Origin: Thermococcaceae archaeon
GTDB lineage: Archaea > Methanobacteriota_B > Thermococci > Thermococcales > Thermococcaceae
Direction: 5' to 3'
NCBI GenBank assembly: GCA_030156945.1
Contig: JASGLT010000011.1
Coordinates: 1 to 60,756 of the forward strand
DNA: 60,756 nucleotides
Positions within the stretch are counted from its first letter, which is position 1, and every line of letters starts with the position of its first letter. Of the stretch, positions 8,416-16,340 are shown one piece after another. Both the position numbers and the translations under genes were made by a program. Under the pieces are notes generated by a model. It saw only the letters and a program-made list of their open reading frames with translations, did not search any database and was not told the DNA's origin.

Positions 8416-9029
8416 ATGGAGTTCAGACCATATATTCCCCCAGAGAAGTCCCTGCCTGAATATACTGTAAAGGCGTTTTTTCTGGGCGTCCTTCTATCGA
8501 TAGTGATGGGCGCCGCCAATGCATACCTCGGAATGTATGCAGGAATGACCGTGAGCGCAAGCATTCCCGCAGCGGTTATCTCGATGGCGATTCTCTTTGC
8601 CTTCAAGGACAGGAACATCCTTGAGAACAACATGGTGCAGACGGCATCTACATAGGTGCAGGCATTGCAATAGCCCTCATAATCATTGATGAGATACTCG
8701 CAATGAAAAATGCAAAGTTCAGGACTCCCGTAATGCCCGTTGCGGTCGGTATCTACCTCCCGCTCAGCCTTGGCGTCCCAATATTCGTAGGCGGCCTGAT
8801 AAGGCACTTTGTCAGCAAAGCCAAGGGCAACGGCGGAGAGGAGATGACCGACGCCGGAGTCCTCGGTGCAGCAGGACTAATAGCCGGTGAGGCCCTAATG
8901 GGCATTATCTTTGCGGCCCTCATCGTTACCAACGTGGCGCCGAGCGTTGGGTTCACCAGCAACGTCCTTGGAGTCCTCCTCCTGGCCGGAATTGTGATTT
9001 GGCTCTACATGATGGGCAAGAAAAAGTGA
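8416..9029 (+). pseudogene. OPT-family oligopeptide transporter, internally deleted
   Basis: Remains of a proton-coupled oligopeptide transporter of the OPT family. The first about 77 codons (EFRPYIPPEKSLPEYTVKAF, first membrane segments, ending ENNMVQT) run into the last about 128 codons in another frame (DGIYIGAGIAIALIIIDEIL to KKK). Intact archaeal members are about 600 residues, so roughly 400 internal residues are gone. The junction is at CAGACGGC, nt 8638-8645. The reading frame shifts there and stops at nt 8653-8655. Both remaining parts are otherwise undamaged, with good codon use, so the deletion looks recent. GGGGGGTG before the ATG serves as ribosome binding site. Function is almost certainly lost. 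Confidence 0.88.
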
Positions 9030-9078
9030 TTTCTCTTTTCCACTTCTTTGATTTAATTTTGCACCCGGAGGAATAATC

Positions 9079-9444
9079 ATGGAGGAGTACCTGAACTTGA
9101 TTCCAGTAAGAAACGAGAAGATCGAGCTGAGGAAGATTGACGGAAAATATTACCTCCTCGTTCCCATGGACTCGATGCTTGACTTTCTCGCGAGAAAACT
9201 CCACGGGGATTACCGAAGAATAGAACTCGACGAAGTAGGTGCGTACATATTGGAGCTCTGCGACGGGCGGAGAACGGTCAGGGAAATCGGAAAGGCCCTC
9301 AAAGCTCGGTTTGGGGATGAAGTCGAACCCCTCTATGAGCGCCTCGTTGTTTTTCTGCTCAACCTCCACAAAAGGTACCTGATTACGTTTATTAAACCCA
9401 ATGAAGAAATCGCGAATGGTGATTACTATGAGCGAAGTCCTTGA
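9079..9444 (+). CDS. Stand-alone PqqD-like (RiPP recognition) protein
   Basis: Protein of 121 residues. Residues about 25-105 match the PqqD fold: a YYLLVPMDSM strand, LDEVGAYILELCDGRRTVRE (the hallmark Leu-Cys-Asp-Gly turn) and a helical LLNLHKRYLI end. PqqD domains bind leader peptides and hand them to modifying enzymes, usually radical SAM proteins. No precursor peptide or dedicated maturase lies next to it here, so its partner is unknown. It follows the broken peptide transporter. The M20 peptidase gene begins inside its last 17 bases, so the two are translationally coupled. GGAGGAATAATC precedes the ATG. The fold call is good; a role in peptide modification is inference. Confidence 0.78.
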   Translation: MEEYLNLIPVRNEKIELRKIDGKYYLLVPMDSMLDFLARKLHGDYRRIELDEVGAYILELCDGRRTVREIGKALKARFGDEVEPLYERLVVFLLNLHKRYLITFIKPNEEIANGDYYERSP

Positions 9445-10693
9445 AAAAGTCTCTCTGGAGATTGAGGGGCTCCGAGAAGAGATGGTGAATACACTCGTCG
9501 AACTCATCAAAATTCCGGCCATAAGCCCGGACTACGGCGGCGAGGGAGAGTACGAAAAGGCCCAGAAGCTCCTCGAAACGATAAAGGACTGGCCCTTCGA
9601 CAGAGTCGAGGTCTACGAGGCCCCCGACGAAAGAGCAAAGAACGGCGTAAGGCCGAGCATCCTGGCGTACTACTACGGAGAAGAAGGCGAAAAAAGCCCG
9701 CGCCTCTGGATTCTGACTCACCTCGACGTTGTCCCGCCCGGAGACCTGAGCAAGTGGGAGACTGACCCGTTCAAGCCAGTCGTTAAGGACGGAAAGGTCT
9801 ACGGGAGAGGAGCAGAGGACAACGGACAGAGCCTCGTTGCTTCCCTCTACGCAGTTAAAGCACTAATGAACCTTGGAATCAGGCCCAAGAGAACGATAAT
9901 CCTTGCCTTCGTCAGCGATGAAGAGACTGGAAGCCACTACGGAGTTGAGTGGCTGATAAAGAACCACCCGGAGCTCTTCAAGAAGGACGACCTCGTCCTC
10001 GTCCCGGACGGTGGAAACGAAGACGGAACCTTCATAGAAGTTGCTGAAAAGAGCATCCTCTGGTTCAAGCTGAAGGTCAAGGGCAAGCAGGTTCACGCAA
10101 GCATGCCCGACAAAGGACTGAACGCCCACCGCGTCGCCCTTGACTTAGCGTACCACCTCGACAAACTCCTCCACGAGAAGTACAACAAAAAGGACGAGCT
10201 GTTTGAGCCCCCAGAGAGTACCTTTGAGCCAACGATGGTCAGGAACCCAGCCGACAGCCCAAACATAGCACCTGGAGAACACGAGGTCGTTTTCGACTGC
10301 AGGGTTCTGCCGGATTACAGCCTCGATGACATTCTCAACGATGTTAAAGCCCTCGCTGAGGAGGTTAAGGAGAGACACAGGAAGGAGATAGAGGACAAAG
10401 TTCTGCCCGAGATAGACGTTGAAATTCTCCAGAGGCTCGACGCTCCAGCTCCAACCGACCCAAACAGCGAGATAGTGGTTCTCCTGAAGGAAGCTATCAA
10501 AAAGCTCCGTGGAAAAGAAGCCAAGGTTGGAGGAATCGGCGGTGGAACTTTCGCGGCCTTCTTTAGGAAGCTTGGGGTTCCAGCCGTTGTGTGGGCTACC
10601 CTTGACGAGACCGCTCACCAGCCCAACGAGTACGCCAAGATAGACAACATGGTGGAAGACGCGAAGGTCATGGCTGCGCTGGCGCTTCTTTAA
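9428..10693 (+). CDS. M20-family metallopeptidase
   Basis: Cytoplasmic dinuclear zinc hydrolase of 421 residues. Metal ligands and catalytic residues are visible in order: THLDVVP (His98, Asp100), GRGAEDNGQ (Asp131), SDEETGS (Glu165, Glu166), VPDGGN and a late AHQPNEY histidine. A lid/dimerisation domain is inserted at about 205-320. The family covers ArgE/DapE-type deacylases, aminoacylases, carboxypeptidases and dipeptidases; the sequence alone does not decide among them, so names such as succinyl-diaminopimelate desuccinylase should be treated with caution. The ATG is preceded by GGTGAT within the end of the PqqD-like gene. Confidence 0.9.
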   Translation: MSEVLEKVSLEIEGLREEMVNTLVELIKIPAISPDYGGEGEYEKAQKLLETIKDWPFDRVEVYEAPDERAKNGVRPSILAYYYGEEGEKSPRLWILTHLDVVPPGDLSKWETDPFKPVVKDGKVYGRGAEDNGQSLVASLYAVKALMNLGIRPKRTIILAFVSDEETGSHYGVEWLIKNHPELFKKDDLVLVPDGGNEDGTFIEVAEKSILWFKLKVKGKQVHASMPDKGLNAHRVALDLAYHLDKLLHEKYNKKDELFEPPESTFEPTMVRNPADSPNIAPGEHEVVFDCRVLPDYSLDDILNDVKALAEEVKERHRKEIEDKVLPEIDVEILQRLDAPAPTDPNSEIVVLLKEAIKKLRGKEAKVGGIGGGTFAAFFRKLGVPAVVWATLDETAHQPNEYAKIDNMVEDAKVMAALALL

Positions 10694-10705
10694 TTCTTTT
10701 TCTCA
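10694..10705 (+). terminator. T-rich terminator after the M20 peptidase gene
   Basis: TTCTTTTTCTC directly follows the stop codon. The serpin gene then has its own TATA box, so a transcript boundary is likely here. Confidence 0.4.
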
Positions 10706-10735
10706 ACTCCAAATTATTTTGAAGCTGTGGCAACC

Positions 10736-10747
10736 GACTTAAATAAT
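10736..10747 (+). promoter_or_regulatory. TATA box of the serpin gene
   Basis: GACTTAAATAAT places the transcription start near 10765. The ATG at 10746 would then lie upstream of the mRNA, which decides in favour of the later ATG at 10776, behind GGTGGG. Confidence 0.6.
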
Positions 10748-10775
10748 GGGACGGAATATTTGTTTGGTGGGTCCT

Positions 10776-12470
10776 ATGCAGAGAAAGAGGATAATTTTCG
10801 TGTTCCTCCTTTCGATCATTATTTTAAGTAGCGGTTGCGTCTCATCTCCGAACAATTCTGGGGCATCCTCCGCTTCAAGCTCTACTAACGGGGAAAATCC
10901 AAGCTATGCATCTTCTACCACAAACTCTACGGCATGGGGGAACACGAACACAACCCCAACACCCACACCAAATTCCATTCACGAGAACGCGAATGACTCC
11001 TCGGGACCGCAGGAAGTCACGATAGTCGTGCTGGGGCCTAAACCAAATGTGAAGCCGGAAGATTCGATGTTCTTGGTAGAGGGCTCCACCCGGTCTTACG
11101 GGATGGCCTTAGCACCCCTCCAGTCGGGAGCACTGGTGTTTCTATGGTTGTTGGATCCCAACGGCCCAGCCAATCGGAGTGCCACCTTTAGGCTGATAGA
11201 CGCCAAAACGGAAAGAATGCTCACGGCTAAAAACATCACCCTATTCAGAAATGGGGACTCCAAAGGTGTTTTCATCAAAATAACGGTTCCCCAACGGGGT
11301 TACTACATAATTGAAGCAACTGTGGGAAACTTGACTCTGAGTACAAAAATCTCGATTCCTCCGACTTCTATAATCGATTCGATCAACGCATTTGCCCTCG
11401 ACCTCTACCGCAAACTGGCAAAGGGAGATGAGAACGTCTTCTTCTCGCCCTTCAGCATCGAAACTGCTTTGGCTATGGTCTACGAGGGAGCTAGGGGCAA
11501 AACCGCGGAGGAGATGGCAAACGTCCTTTACCTTCCAGAAGACAGGGAGGAAAGGCTGAATAGTTTTAGCTTCTTGATGCATTCGCTGAACTTGAACGAT
11601 ACCCCTTACGTACTCTCCACAGCAAACGCTCTCTGGGTTCAGAAGGGATACCCAATCAAGAAGGATTACGTTGAGACGATAGAGACCTACTACCTTGGGG
11701 AACTTCACGCCCTCGACTTCGTGGGCAACCCCAGGGGAGCGGAGGACGAGATAAACTGCTGGGCCGAGGAGGAGACCAAAGGCAGGATCAAGAAACTCGT
11801 GAAGGGGCTAAGCTCCGACACGAGGCTCGTACTGACCAACGCTATCTACCTCAAGGCCAACTGGAGCAGTCGCTTCAATCCTTCTGAGACCCACAACGGC
11901 ACTTTCTTCTTCCTCGGAGGGAGCGTGGTTGTTCCGTTCATGGAGCAGGTTGGCCTCTTCAACTACGCCGAGGGGGACTCCTTTCAGGCCCTTGAGATGC
12001 CCTACGAAGGGGAGAGGCTCTCCATGGTAATCCTCCTGCCGAAGAAGATGGACGGCCTTGGGGAACTGGAAGCGAACCTTACGCCCCAGTTCCTTGATGG
12101 GGTCATCAGAAGCCTCAAGCCCGAGAAGGTCGCGGTGATGATTCCGAAATTCAGGTTCGAGGCTTCGTACAAGCTCAGGGACGTTCTCATTGACATGGGA
12201 ATGAAGAGCGCCTTTACCAGCGCGGACTTCTCTGGAATCTCCGATGAGCCTCTGGTCGTCAGTCAGGCCGTCCACAAGGCCTTCATCAGTGTGGCGGAGA
12301 ACGGGACGGAAGCGGCCGCGGCAACCGCCGTTACGATAACGCTGGCGGCCCCACCGGAGAGCGAGAAGCCCAAGGTCTTCAACGCTGACCATCCGTTCAT
12401 CTTCCTCATCTACGACAGGGAGACCGGAGCGGTGCTTTTCATGGGGCGCATGATGAACCCAAAGGGCTGA
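10776..12470 (+). CDS. Serpin (serine protease inhibitor), lipoprotein
   Basis: Predicted cell-surface protease inhibitor of 564 residues. A hydrophobic signal with lipobox-like SSGC is followed by a Ser/Thr/Asn-rich linker and a beta-rich domain at about 75-190. The serpin domain runs from about 195 to the end, with NALWVQKGYPI, LTNAIYLKANW and the C-terminal DHPFIFLIYDRETG signature. The reactive-loop hinge GTEAAAATAV is intact at 510-519, as in inhibitory serpins. Counting from the hinge puts P1-P1' at about Ala524-Ala525, small residues that would suit subtilisin-like proteases. T. kodakarensis Tk-serpin inhibits Tk-subtilisin. The start was chosen from the TATA position. Confidence 0.92.
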   Translation: MQRKRIIFVFLLSIIILSSGCVSSPNNSGASSASSSTNGENPSYASSTTNSTAWGNTNTTPTPTPNSIHENANDSSGPQEVTIVVLGPKPNVKPEDSMFLVEGSTRSYGMALAPLQSGALVFLWLLDPNGPANRSATFRLIDAKTERMLTAKNITLFRNGDSKGVFIKITVPQRGYYIIEATVGNLTLSTKISIPPTSIIDSINAFALDLYRKLAKGDENVFFSPFSIETALAMVYEGARGKTAEEMANVLYLPEDREERLNSFSFLMHSLNLNDTPYVLSTANALWVQKGYPIKKDYVETIETYYLGELHALDFVGNPRGAEDEINCWAEEETKGRIKKLVKGLSSDTRLVLTNAIYLKANWSSRFNPSETHNGTFFFLGGSVVVPFMEQVGLFNYAEGDSFQALEMPYEGERLSMVILLPKKMDGLGELEANLTPQFLDGVIRSLKPEKVAVMIPKFRFEASYKLRDVLIDMGMKSAFTSADFSGISDEPLVVSQAVHKAFISVAENGTEAAAATAVTITLAAPPESEKPKVFNADHPFIFLIYDRETGAVLFMGRMMNPKG

Positions 12471-12500
12471 GCTTTTTAAATCATTTTCCAACTTTCTTTC

Positions 12501-13247
12501 ATGCCCGCCTGGAAGGACGGAAAACTAGGACTGCCAGTAAAGGAAGCGGTAAAGCTGTTCCCGGAGCTTGAGAGATACATTGATGAGCGCGGAAAATTAG
12601 ATTTCTCGAACAGAGAGGCAAGGATACTCTACAACAGGGCCATAGCAAAGGCAATCTTCGGACTGGATATACAGTACCATCCAAAGGGCCTCGTGACAAC
12701 TCCGATCTCGCGCTACCTCTTCCTGAGGACTTTTCTAAGGGGAGGCGAAAAAGTCCTCGAAATAGGAACCGGACACACGGCTATGATGGCCCTCATGGCC
12801 GAGAGGCTCTTTAACTGCTACGTTACCGCTACGGAACTTGACGATGAGTTCTTTGAATACGCAAAGCGGAACATCGAGAAGAACGGGGCAAATGTGAAGC
12901 TCATCAAAAGTGACAGCGGAATCATCAGAGACGTCGTCCCCAAAGGGGAGGGGTTTGACGTCATCTTTTCGGCACCGCCCTACTACGAGAGTCCGACTAA
13001 AGGAGTCTTAACGGAGAAGGAGGGTGTCGGTGGCGGAAGATACGGCGAAGCGTTTTCCGTAAGGCTCATAGAGGAGGCGCTCGAATACCTCAACCCAGGG
13101 GGCAAAGTTGCCCTCTTCCTTCCGGACAAGGAGCCGCTGATAGAGGCTATCGCGGAAAAGGGAAAAGAGCTCGGTTACTCCGTTAGGGACGTTAAGTTCA
13201 AAGTAGGGACGAGGTGGAGGCACAGCCTCCTACTACATAAGCCCTAA
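12501..13247 (+). CDS. RlmF/METTL16-like N6-adenine RNA methyltransferase
   Basis: Class I SAM-dependent methyltransferase of 248 residues. Motif I is VLEIGTGHTAMMA, followed by an acidic motif II (TATELDDEF). Motif IV, SAPPYYES, is of the (N/D/S)PP(Y/F) type used by N6-adenine methyltransferases, and the overall arrangement matches the RlmF/METTL16 family. The target, presumably an adenine in rRNA or another structured RNA, cannot be read from sequence. A TATA-like GCTTTTTAAATC ends about 20 bases before the ATG, so the message is probably leaderless. The end overlaps the convergent AAA ATPase gene by 15 bases. Confidence 0.84.
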   Translation: MPAWKDGKLGLPVKEAVKLFPELERYIDERGKLDFSNREARILYNRAIAKAIFGLDIQYHPKGLVTTPISRYLFLRTFLRGGEKVLEIGTGHTAMMALMAERLFNCYVTATELDDEFFEYAKRNIEKNGANVKLIKSDSGIIRDVVPKGEGFDVIFSAPPYYESPTKGVLTEKEGVGGGRYGEAFSVRLIEEALEYLNPGGKVALFLPDKEPLIEAIAEKGKELGYSVRDVKFKVGTRWRHSLLLHKP

Positions 13248-14525
13248 GAAAGCCCACCAGGGTATCATGAGCAAGTTCCCCTTCATTTCGAACTCTTTCC
13301 CAATCACGATTCCAAACTCGGCCCCAAGGCGCTCCATGCTCCTCCTTACCTGGGAGTAGTCGTCCTTTCCAAGCCCAACTTCAACAACGTAGCGCCTTCC
13401 GTTTCGGGTCAAAACGAAATCGGCACCCCCTTTTCCAGGCTCATATTCCAGAGTCCCCTCTCCGGACAGATAGAGGGCAACGGCGTCTTCGAGGAGAGGC
13501 GCTGTCTCGACAACATCGAACTTTGAGAGCAGGGCGGCTCTGAAAGATGGAGCCAGAAACTTGAGCTTGGGGCTCTTCCGTATCTTCTTGGAAACGCTTC
13601 CTACAGGTGGTATCTCAAGCAGAAGGTCGCTCGCAACGAACGCCTTCACGAGCCCTATGGTGGTACCCTTTGATACGCCCAAGACTTTGGACAGCTTCTC
13701 ATAGCTGAAGCGCTCCCCTTTTGGATTGGAGAGGAGCACGAGGAGCCTCATGGCTGAGTCCAGGGTCGATGAATCAAAGTTCCTGACCTCGGGCAGGTCT
13801 TTGTAGACTATCCTCTCCATCAAAGAAAATATCAGCTCATATGCCGTCCTCTCGTCGAATTCGAGGGCCACTGGGAGTGAACCAGTTCGCAGATACATTT
13901 CAACCCTATCCCCAAACCTAGCTGTTCCTGAAACGGCTTTTTCTAGTTTATCAATCTCCCACTCAAAGAGTGCTTCCAGCTGTTGAGGTAACGTGTCTTC
14001 CCCGATGAGGTGAAGGTACTCATTGAAACTAAGCGGCTTTATACCTATATGAATAGCCCTCCTCGCCAAATCAGCGCTCTCCCTGAGTTTTATGGCCGAC
14101 GAACCAGTTGCGATAATAAGGGCCCTTTTGCTGTCGTGGAGGACTTTTAGGGTCAAATCCCAATTATCATCGTACTGGACTTCGTCCAGGAGAATAACGG
14201 GTCTTTCAGGCCGAAACAGCTTGAAATATCTATCCACAGCCTCATGTAGGCTGAATCCAAGCAGGTGGAGTTCATCGGCTGAAAAATAGATGACGTCTGA
14301 GGTCTGGGAGAGAACATGGAAGTAAAGCTGGGCGAGAAGCGTTGTTTTACCCGTACCTCTCAGCCCGGGAAGGAGGATGGTTTTTGGAAGTCCACCGTTG
14401 AGATATTCATCAACAACGAGAGCAAGTTTTTCGAAAAGAAACCTCCTTCTCAACTTCCTCGCATAGTCAAACCTCACCGGAAGTTCGGCTGAGAGCTTTA
14501 AAATATAGTCATTTAAATCAACCAT
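13233..14525 (-). CDS. Archaeal AAA ATPase with winged helix and DUF4143-like C-terminus
   Basis: ATPase of 430 residues. Walker A is GLRGTGKTT (54-62), Walker B ILLDE (111-115), and TGSSAIKL is the sensor-like motif of this archaeal family. A winged-helix segment (SYEKLSKVLGVSKGTTIGLV) lies near 275-300. The C-terminus (GADFVLTRNGRRYVVEVGLG) resembles the nuclease-like DUF4143 tail with its D/E-xV core. Such proteins are abundant and often mobile in Thermococcales; their roles are mostly unknown. The ATG used is the second one, behind GGTGGG. The promoter carries three copies of a TGGTCA-type palindrome, one overlapping the start codon, which suggests tight and possibly self-made control. 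Confidence 0.85.
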   Translation of the reverse strand: MVDLNDYILKLSAELPVRFDYARKLRRRFLFEKLALVVDEYLNGGLPKTILLPGLRGTGKTTLLAQLYFHVLSQTSDVIYFSADELHLLGFSLHEAVDRYFKLFRPERPVILLDEVQYDDNWDLTLKVLHDSKRALIIATGSSAIKLRESADLARRAIHIGIKPLSFNEYLHLIGEDTLPQQLEALFEWEIDKLEKAVSGTARFGDRVEMYLRTGSLPVALEFDERTAYELIFSLMERIVYKDLPEVRNFDSSTLDSAMRLLVLLSNPKGERFSYEKLSKVLGVSKGTTIGLVKAFVASDLLLEIPPVGSVSKKIRKSPKLKFLAPSFRAALLSKFDVVETAPLLEDAVALYLSGEGTLEYEPGKGGADFVLTRNGRRYVVEVGLGKDDYSQVRRSMERLGAEFGIVIGKEFEMKGNLLMIPWWAFLGLM

Positions 14526-14592
14526 TGGACCCACCATTTGGTCATTTAAATGACCAAATATAAAAGAATTTTGGTCAGCTAAATGGCCATAA
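14503..14592. promoter_or_regulatory. Three operator-like palindromes at 33-bp spacing
   Basis: The central site, 14536-14559, is a perfect 24-bp palindrome built on TTGGTCATTTAAATGACCAA. Copies matching 18 of 24 positions lie at 14569-14592 and 14503-14526, each shifted by exactly 33 bp, about three helical turns. On the minus strand the TATA box (CTTTTATATT, 14557-14566) lies between the first two copies, and the third covers the start codon of the ATPase gene. Confidence 0.8.
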
Positions 14593-14601
14593 TAAAGGGA
14601 A

Positions 14602-14670
14602 GGGACTCAGACCGTGGGCGTCTCAGCACTCGCGCCGGTCTCAGAGGAGGTGCTTTCTCCTCATCGTCCC
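14602..14670 (-). ncRNA. Candidate C/D-box guide sRNA
   Basis: On the minus strand, 7 bases beyond the stop codon of the m5C methyltransferase gene, the order is: GGGAC stem, GATGA C box (14661-14665), 16-nt spacer, CTGA D' box (14641-14644), GTGCTGA C' box (14623-14629), 12-nt spacer GACGCCCACGGT, CTGA D box (14607-14610), GTCCC stem. The closing five-base stem and box spacing fit archaeal C/D sRNAs, which guide 2'-O-methylation. By the fifth-nucleotide rule the D guide would direct methylation of U in a target reading ACCGUGGGCGUC. The first C box is one base off the full consensus, and the target was not identified. Confidence 0.7.
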
Positions 14671-14676
14671 CAAACT

Positions 14677-15867
14677 TCACTTCATGTCCTCAACGTAGAG
14701 GAAGAGAGCCTTTAAGTATTCGGTGTCCTTTGAGGCCATCAATATTGGGTGGTCTGGGGCCTGCGTCCTGTACGGTTCGAGCATCTTAAGGAACTTGCCG
14801 GCCTTTGCTGCGGCCGCTATGACCATGTCCCTGAAGGTCTGCATGTCGACGTGCTGTGAGCAGGAGGCGGTAACGAGTATTCCCCCCTCTTTGACCAGCT
14901 GCAAACCGGCGTAGTTAACGTTGAAGTAGGCCCTGAGTCCGCGCTTTAGGTCTTTCTCGTGCTGGACGAATGCTGGAGGATCAAGGATAACGATGTCGAA
15001 CTTCTCCCCCTTCTTTATCATCTCCTCCATAACCGGAAAGGCGCTCCCAACGATGTACTTCATCTTATCCTCGACGCCGTTCAGCTTCGCGTTCTCCTTC
15101 ACCATGTTGATCGCCCATGGTGACTTGTCTACCGCCACGACCTCCTCGGCACCCGCAACAGCCGCGTGAATGGCAAAGCCGCCCGTGTATGTGAAAACAT
15201 CAAGAACTCTCATGCCTGGCTTGACGTACTTCTCAAGGGCTATCCTGTTCTCCCTCTGGTCGAGGAAGAAACCCGTTTTCTGGCCGCGCATGTCAACTAT
15301 GAACTTAGCCCTTCCTTCCTCAATTACAGTCCTATATTTTTCCTTCCCCAAGAGGACGCGCTCTATCTCGGGAAGGCCCTCCCTTCTCCTGCTCCTGCCG
15401 GTGTTCTTCTCGAAGACGGTCTCGATTTCGGGCTCGGCTTCCATTATGGCCTCGGCAAGGTCGAGCTTGAACCTCTCCATTCCGACACTTGAAATCTGGA
15501 TTGAGGCTATTTCGTTGAAGCGGTCAACTATTAAGCCCGGGAGGTAGTCGGCCTCACCGTAGACCATACGATAAGCCTTATCGTAGCCGAGGACACTCTT
15601 CCTGTACTCGTTGGCCTTCCTTATCCTCTCGCGGAACAGCTCCTTGTTTATCTCGGTGTCCTTATCCTTTGTGACGAGCCTGACCATAATGTTTGAGTTC
15701 GGGTTGGCAAAACCTTTCCCGAGGAACTTGCCGCCCCTTGTGTAAACCTCAACGATATCTCCAGGGTTTATCTCGCCCTCGGTCCTCACAACACCTTTCT
15801 TGAAGACTATCATCGCGCCTTTGCCTATCGCCCTCGCGGCCTGCGCATCAACTATAACTCTCGCCAT
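14677..15867 (-). CDS. PUA-domain class I rRNA m5C methyltransferase, RlmI-like
   Basis: SAM-dependent methyltransferase of 396 residues, similar to E. coli RlmI and the P. horikoshii PH1915 protein of known structure. Residues about 1-75 form a PUA domain (MARVIVDAQAARAIGKGAMI onward). An EEHAD-like middle domain and the catalytic domain follow, with motif I VLDVFTYTGGFAIHA, motif IV DPPAF and the catalytic cysteine in TASCSQHV. The expected product is 5-methylcytosine in 23S rRNA; the exact base is not known from sequence. ATG chosen behind GGTGGTGAG. The candidate C/D sRNA lies directly downstream on the same strand and could share the transcript. Confidence 0.9.
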   Translation of the reverse strand: MARVIVDAQAARAIGKGAMIVFKKGVVRTEGEINPGDIVEVYTRGGKFLGKGFANPNSNIMVRLVTKDKDTEINKELFRERIRKANEYRKSVLGYDKAYRMVYGEADYLPGLIVDRFNEIASIQISSVGMERFKLDLAEAIMEAEPEIETVFEKNTGRSRRREGLPEIERVLLGKEKYRTVIEEGRAKFIVDMRGQKTGFFLDQRENRIALEKYVKPGMRVLDVFTYTGGFAIHAAVAGAEEVVAVDKSPWAINMVKENAKLNGVEDKMKYIVGSAFPVMEEMIKKGEKFDIVILDPPAFVQHEKDLKRGLRAYFNVNYAGLQLVKEGGILVTASCSQHVDMQTFRDMVIAAAAKAGKFLKMLEPYRTQAPDHPILMASKDTEYLKALFLYVEDMK

Positions 15868-16010
15868 TCTCACCACCGTTGCGGTTTGGTTGGGAGCTTT
15901 AAAAACTGTTGCTTCTCATTGCAGAATTTTCAAACCCTTCAAAAGCCCCCAATGATGCCCGAGCGATAGGTATTTAACCACCGGTACCCTATAATTCTAA
16001 GGGTGGTTCT

Positions 16011-16319
16011 ATGCACTTCGAGGTGATTAAGGAGTTTCTGGAGGACATAGGAGCCGACTGGATTGAGCTTGAGGGGGAGATACACCTCGACCCCGAGGTC
16101 TTCTATGAGGTGTGGAAGTACGTGGGCCAGCCAGACCTTAAGACGTACATCGTTGAGGATGAAGTCGTCGAACCGGGCTCCTATGACCCTCCAGAGATGA
16201 AGTACACGGACGTTAAGAAGGTCAAAATCAAGAAGGTCTACTTTGAAACACTCGACGGCAAAAGGATAGTTACCGACTATTCCGAGTTTCAGAGGATTCA
16301 AAAAGAAAAATCTGCATGA
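16011..16319 (+). CDS. Conserved Thermococcales protein of unknown function
   Basis: Acidic 102-residue protein. I do not recognise a family with known function. The first half is helical and acidic (EFLEDIGADWIELEGEIHLD). The middle has VVEPGSYDPPEMKYTDV, and the end alternates basic and hydrophobic residues (VKIKKVYFETLDGKRI) like a small beta sheet. No signal peptide, membrane segment or cysteine is present. It has its own promoter (TATA GGTATTTAACC at 15968-15978) and AGGGTGGTTCT before the ATG. Compact size and clean coding character indicate a real gene. Confidence 0.75.
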   Translation: MHFEVIKEFLEDIGADWIELEGEIHLDPEVFYEVWKYVGQPDLKTYIVEDEVVEPGSYDPPEMKYTDVKKVKIKKVYFETLDGKRIVTDYSEFQRIQKEKSA

Positions 16320-16340
16320 CTTCCCCTTACCCTTTTGACC

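Noticed and set aside
15940-15990. ATGATGC in the gap between the m5C methyltransferase and the 102-residue gene as a possible C box
   Set aside because: One base off consensus, no D box, no stem; the TATA box of the small gene accounts for the rest of the gap.
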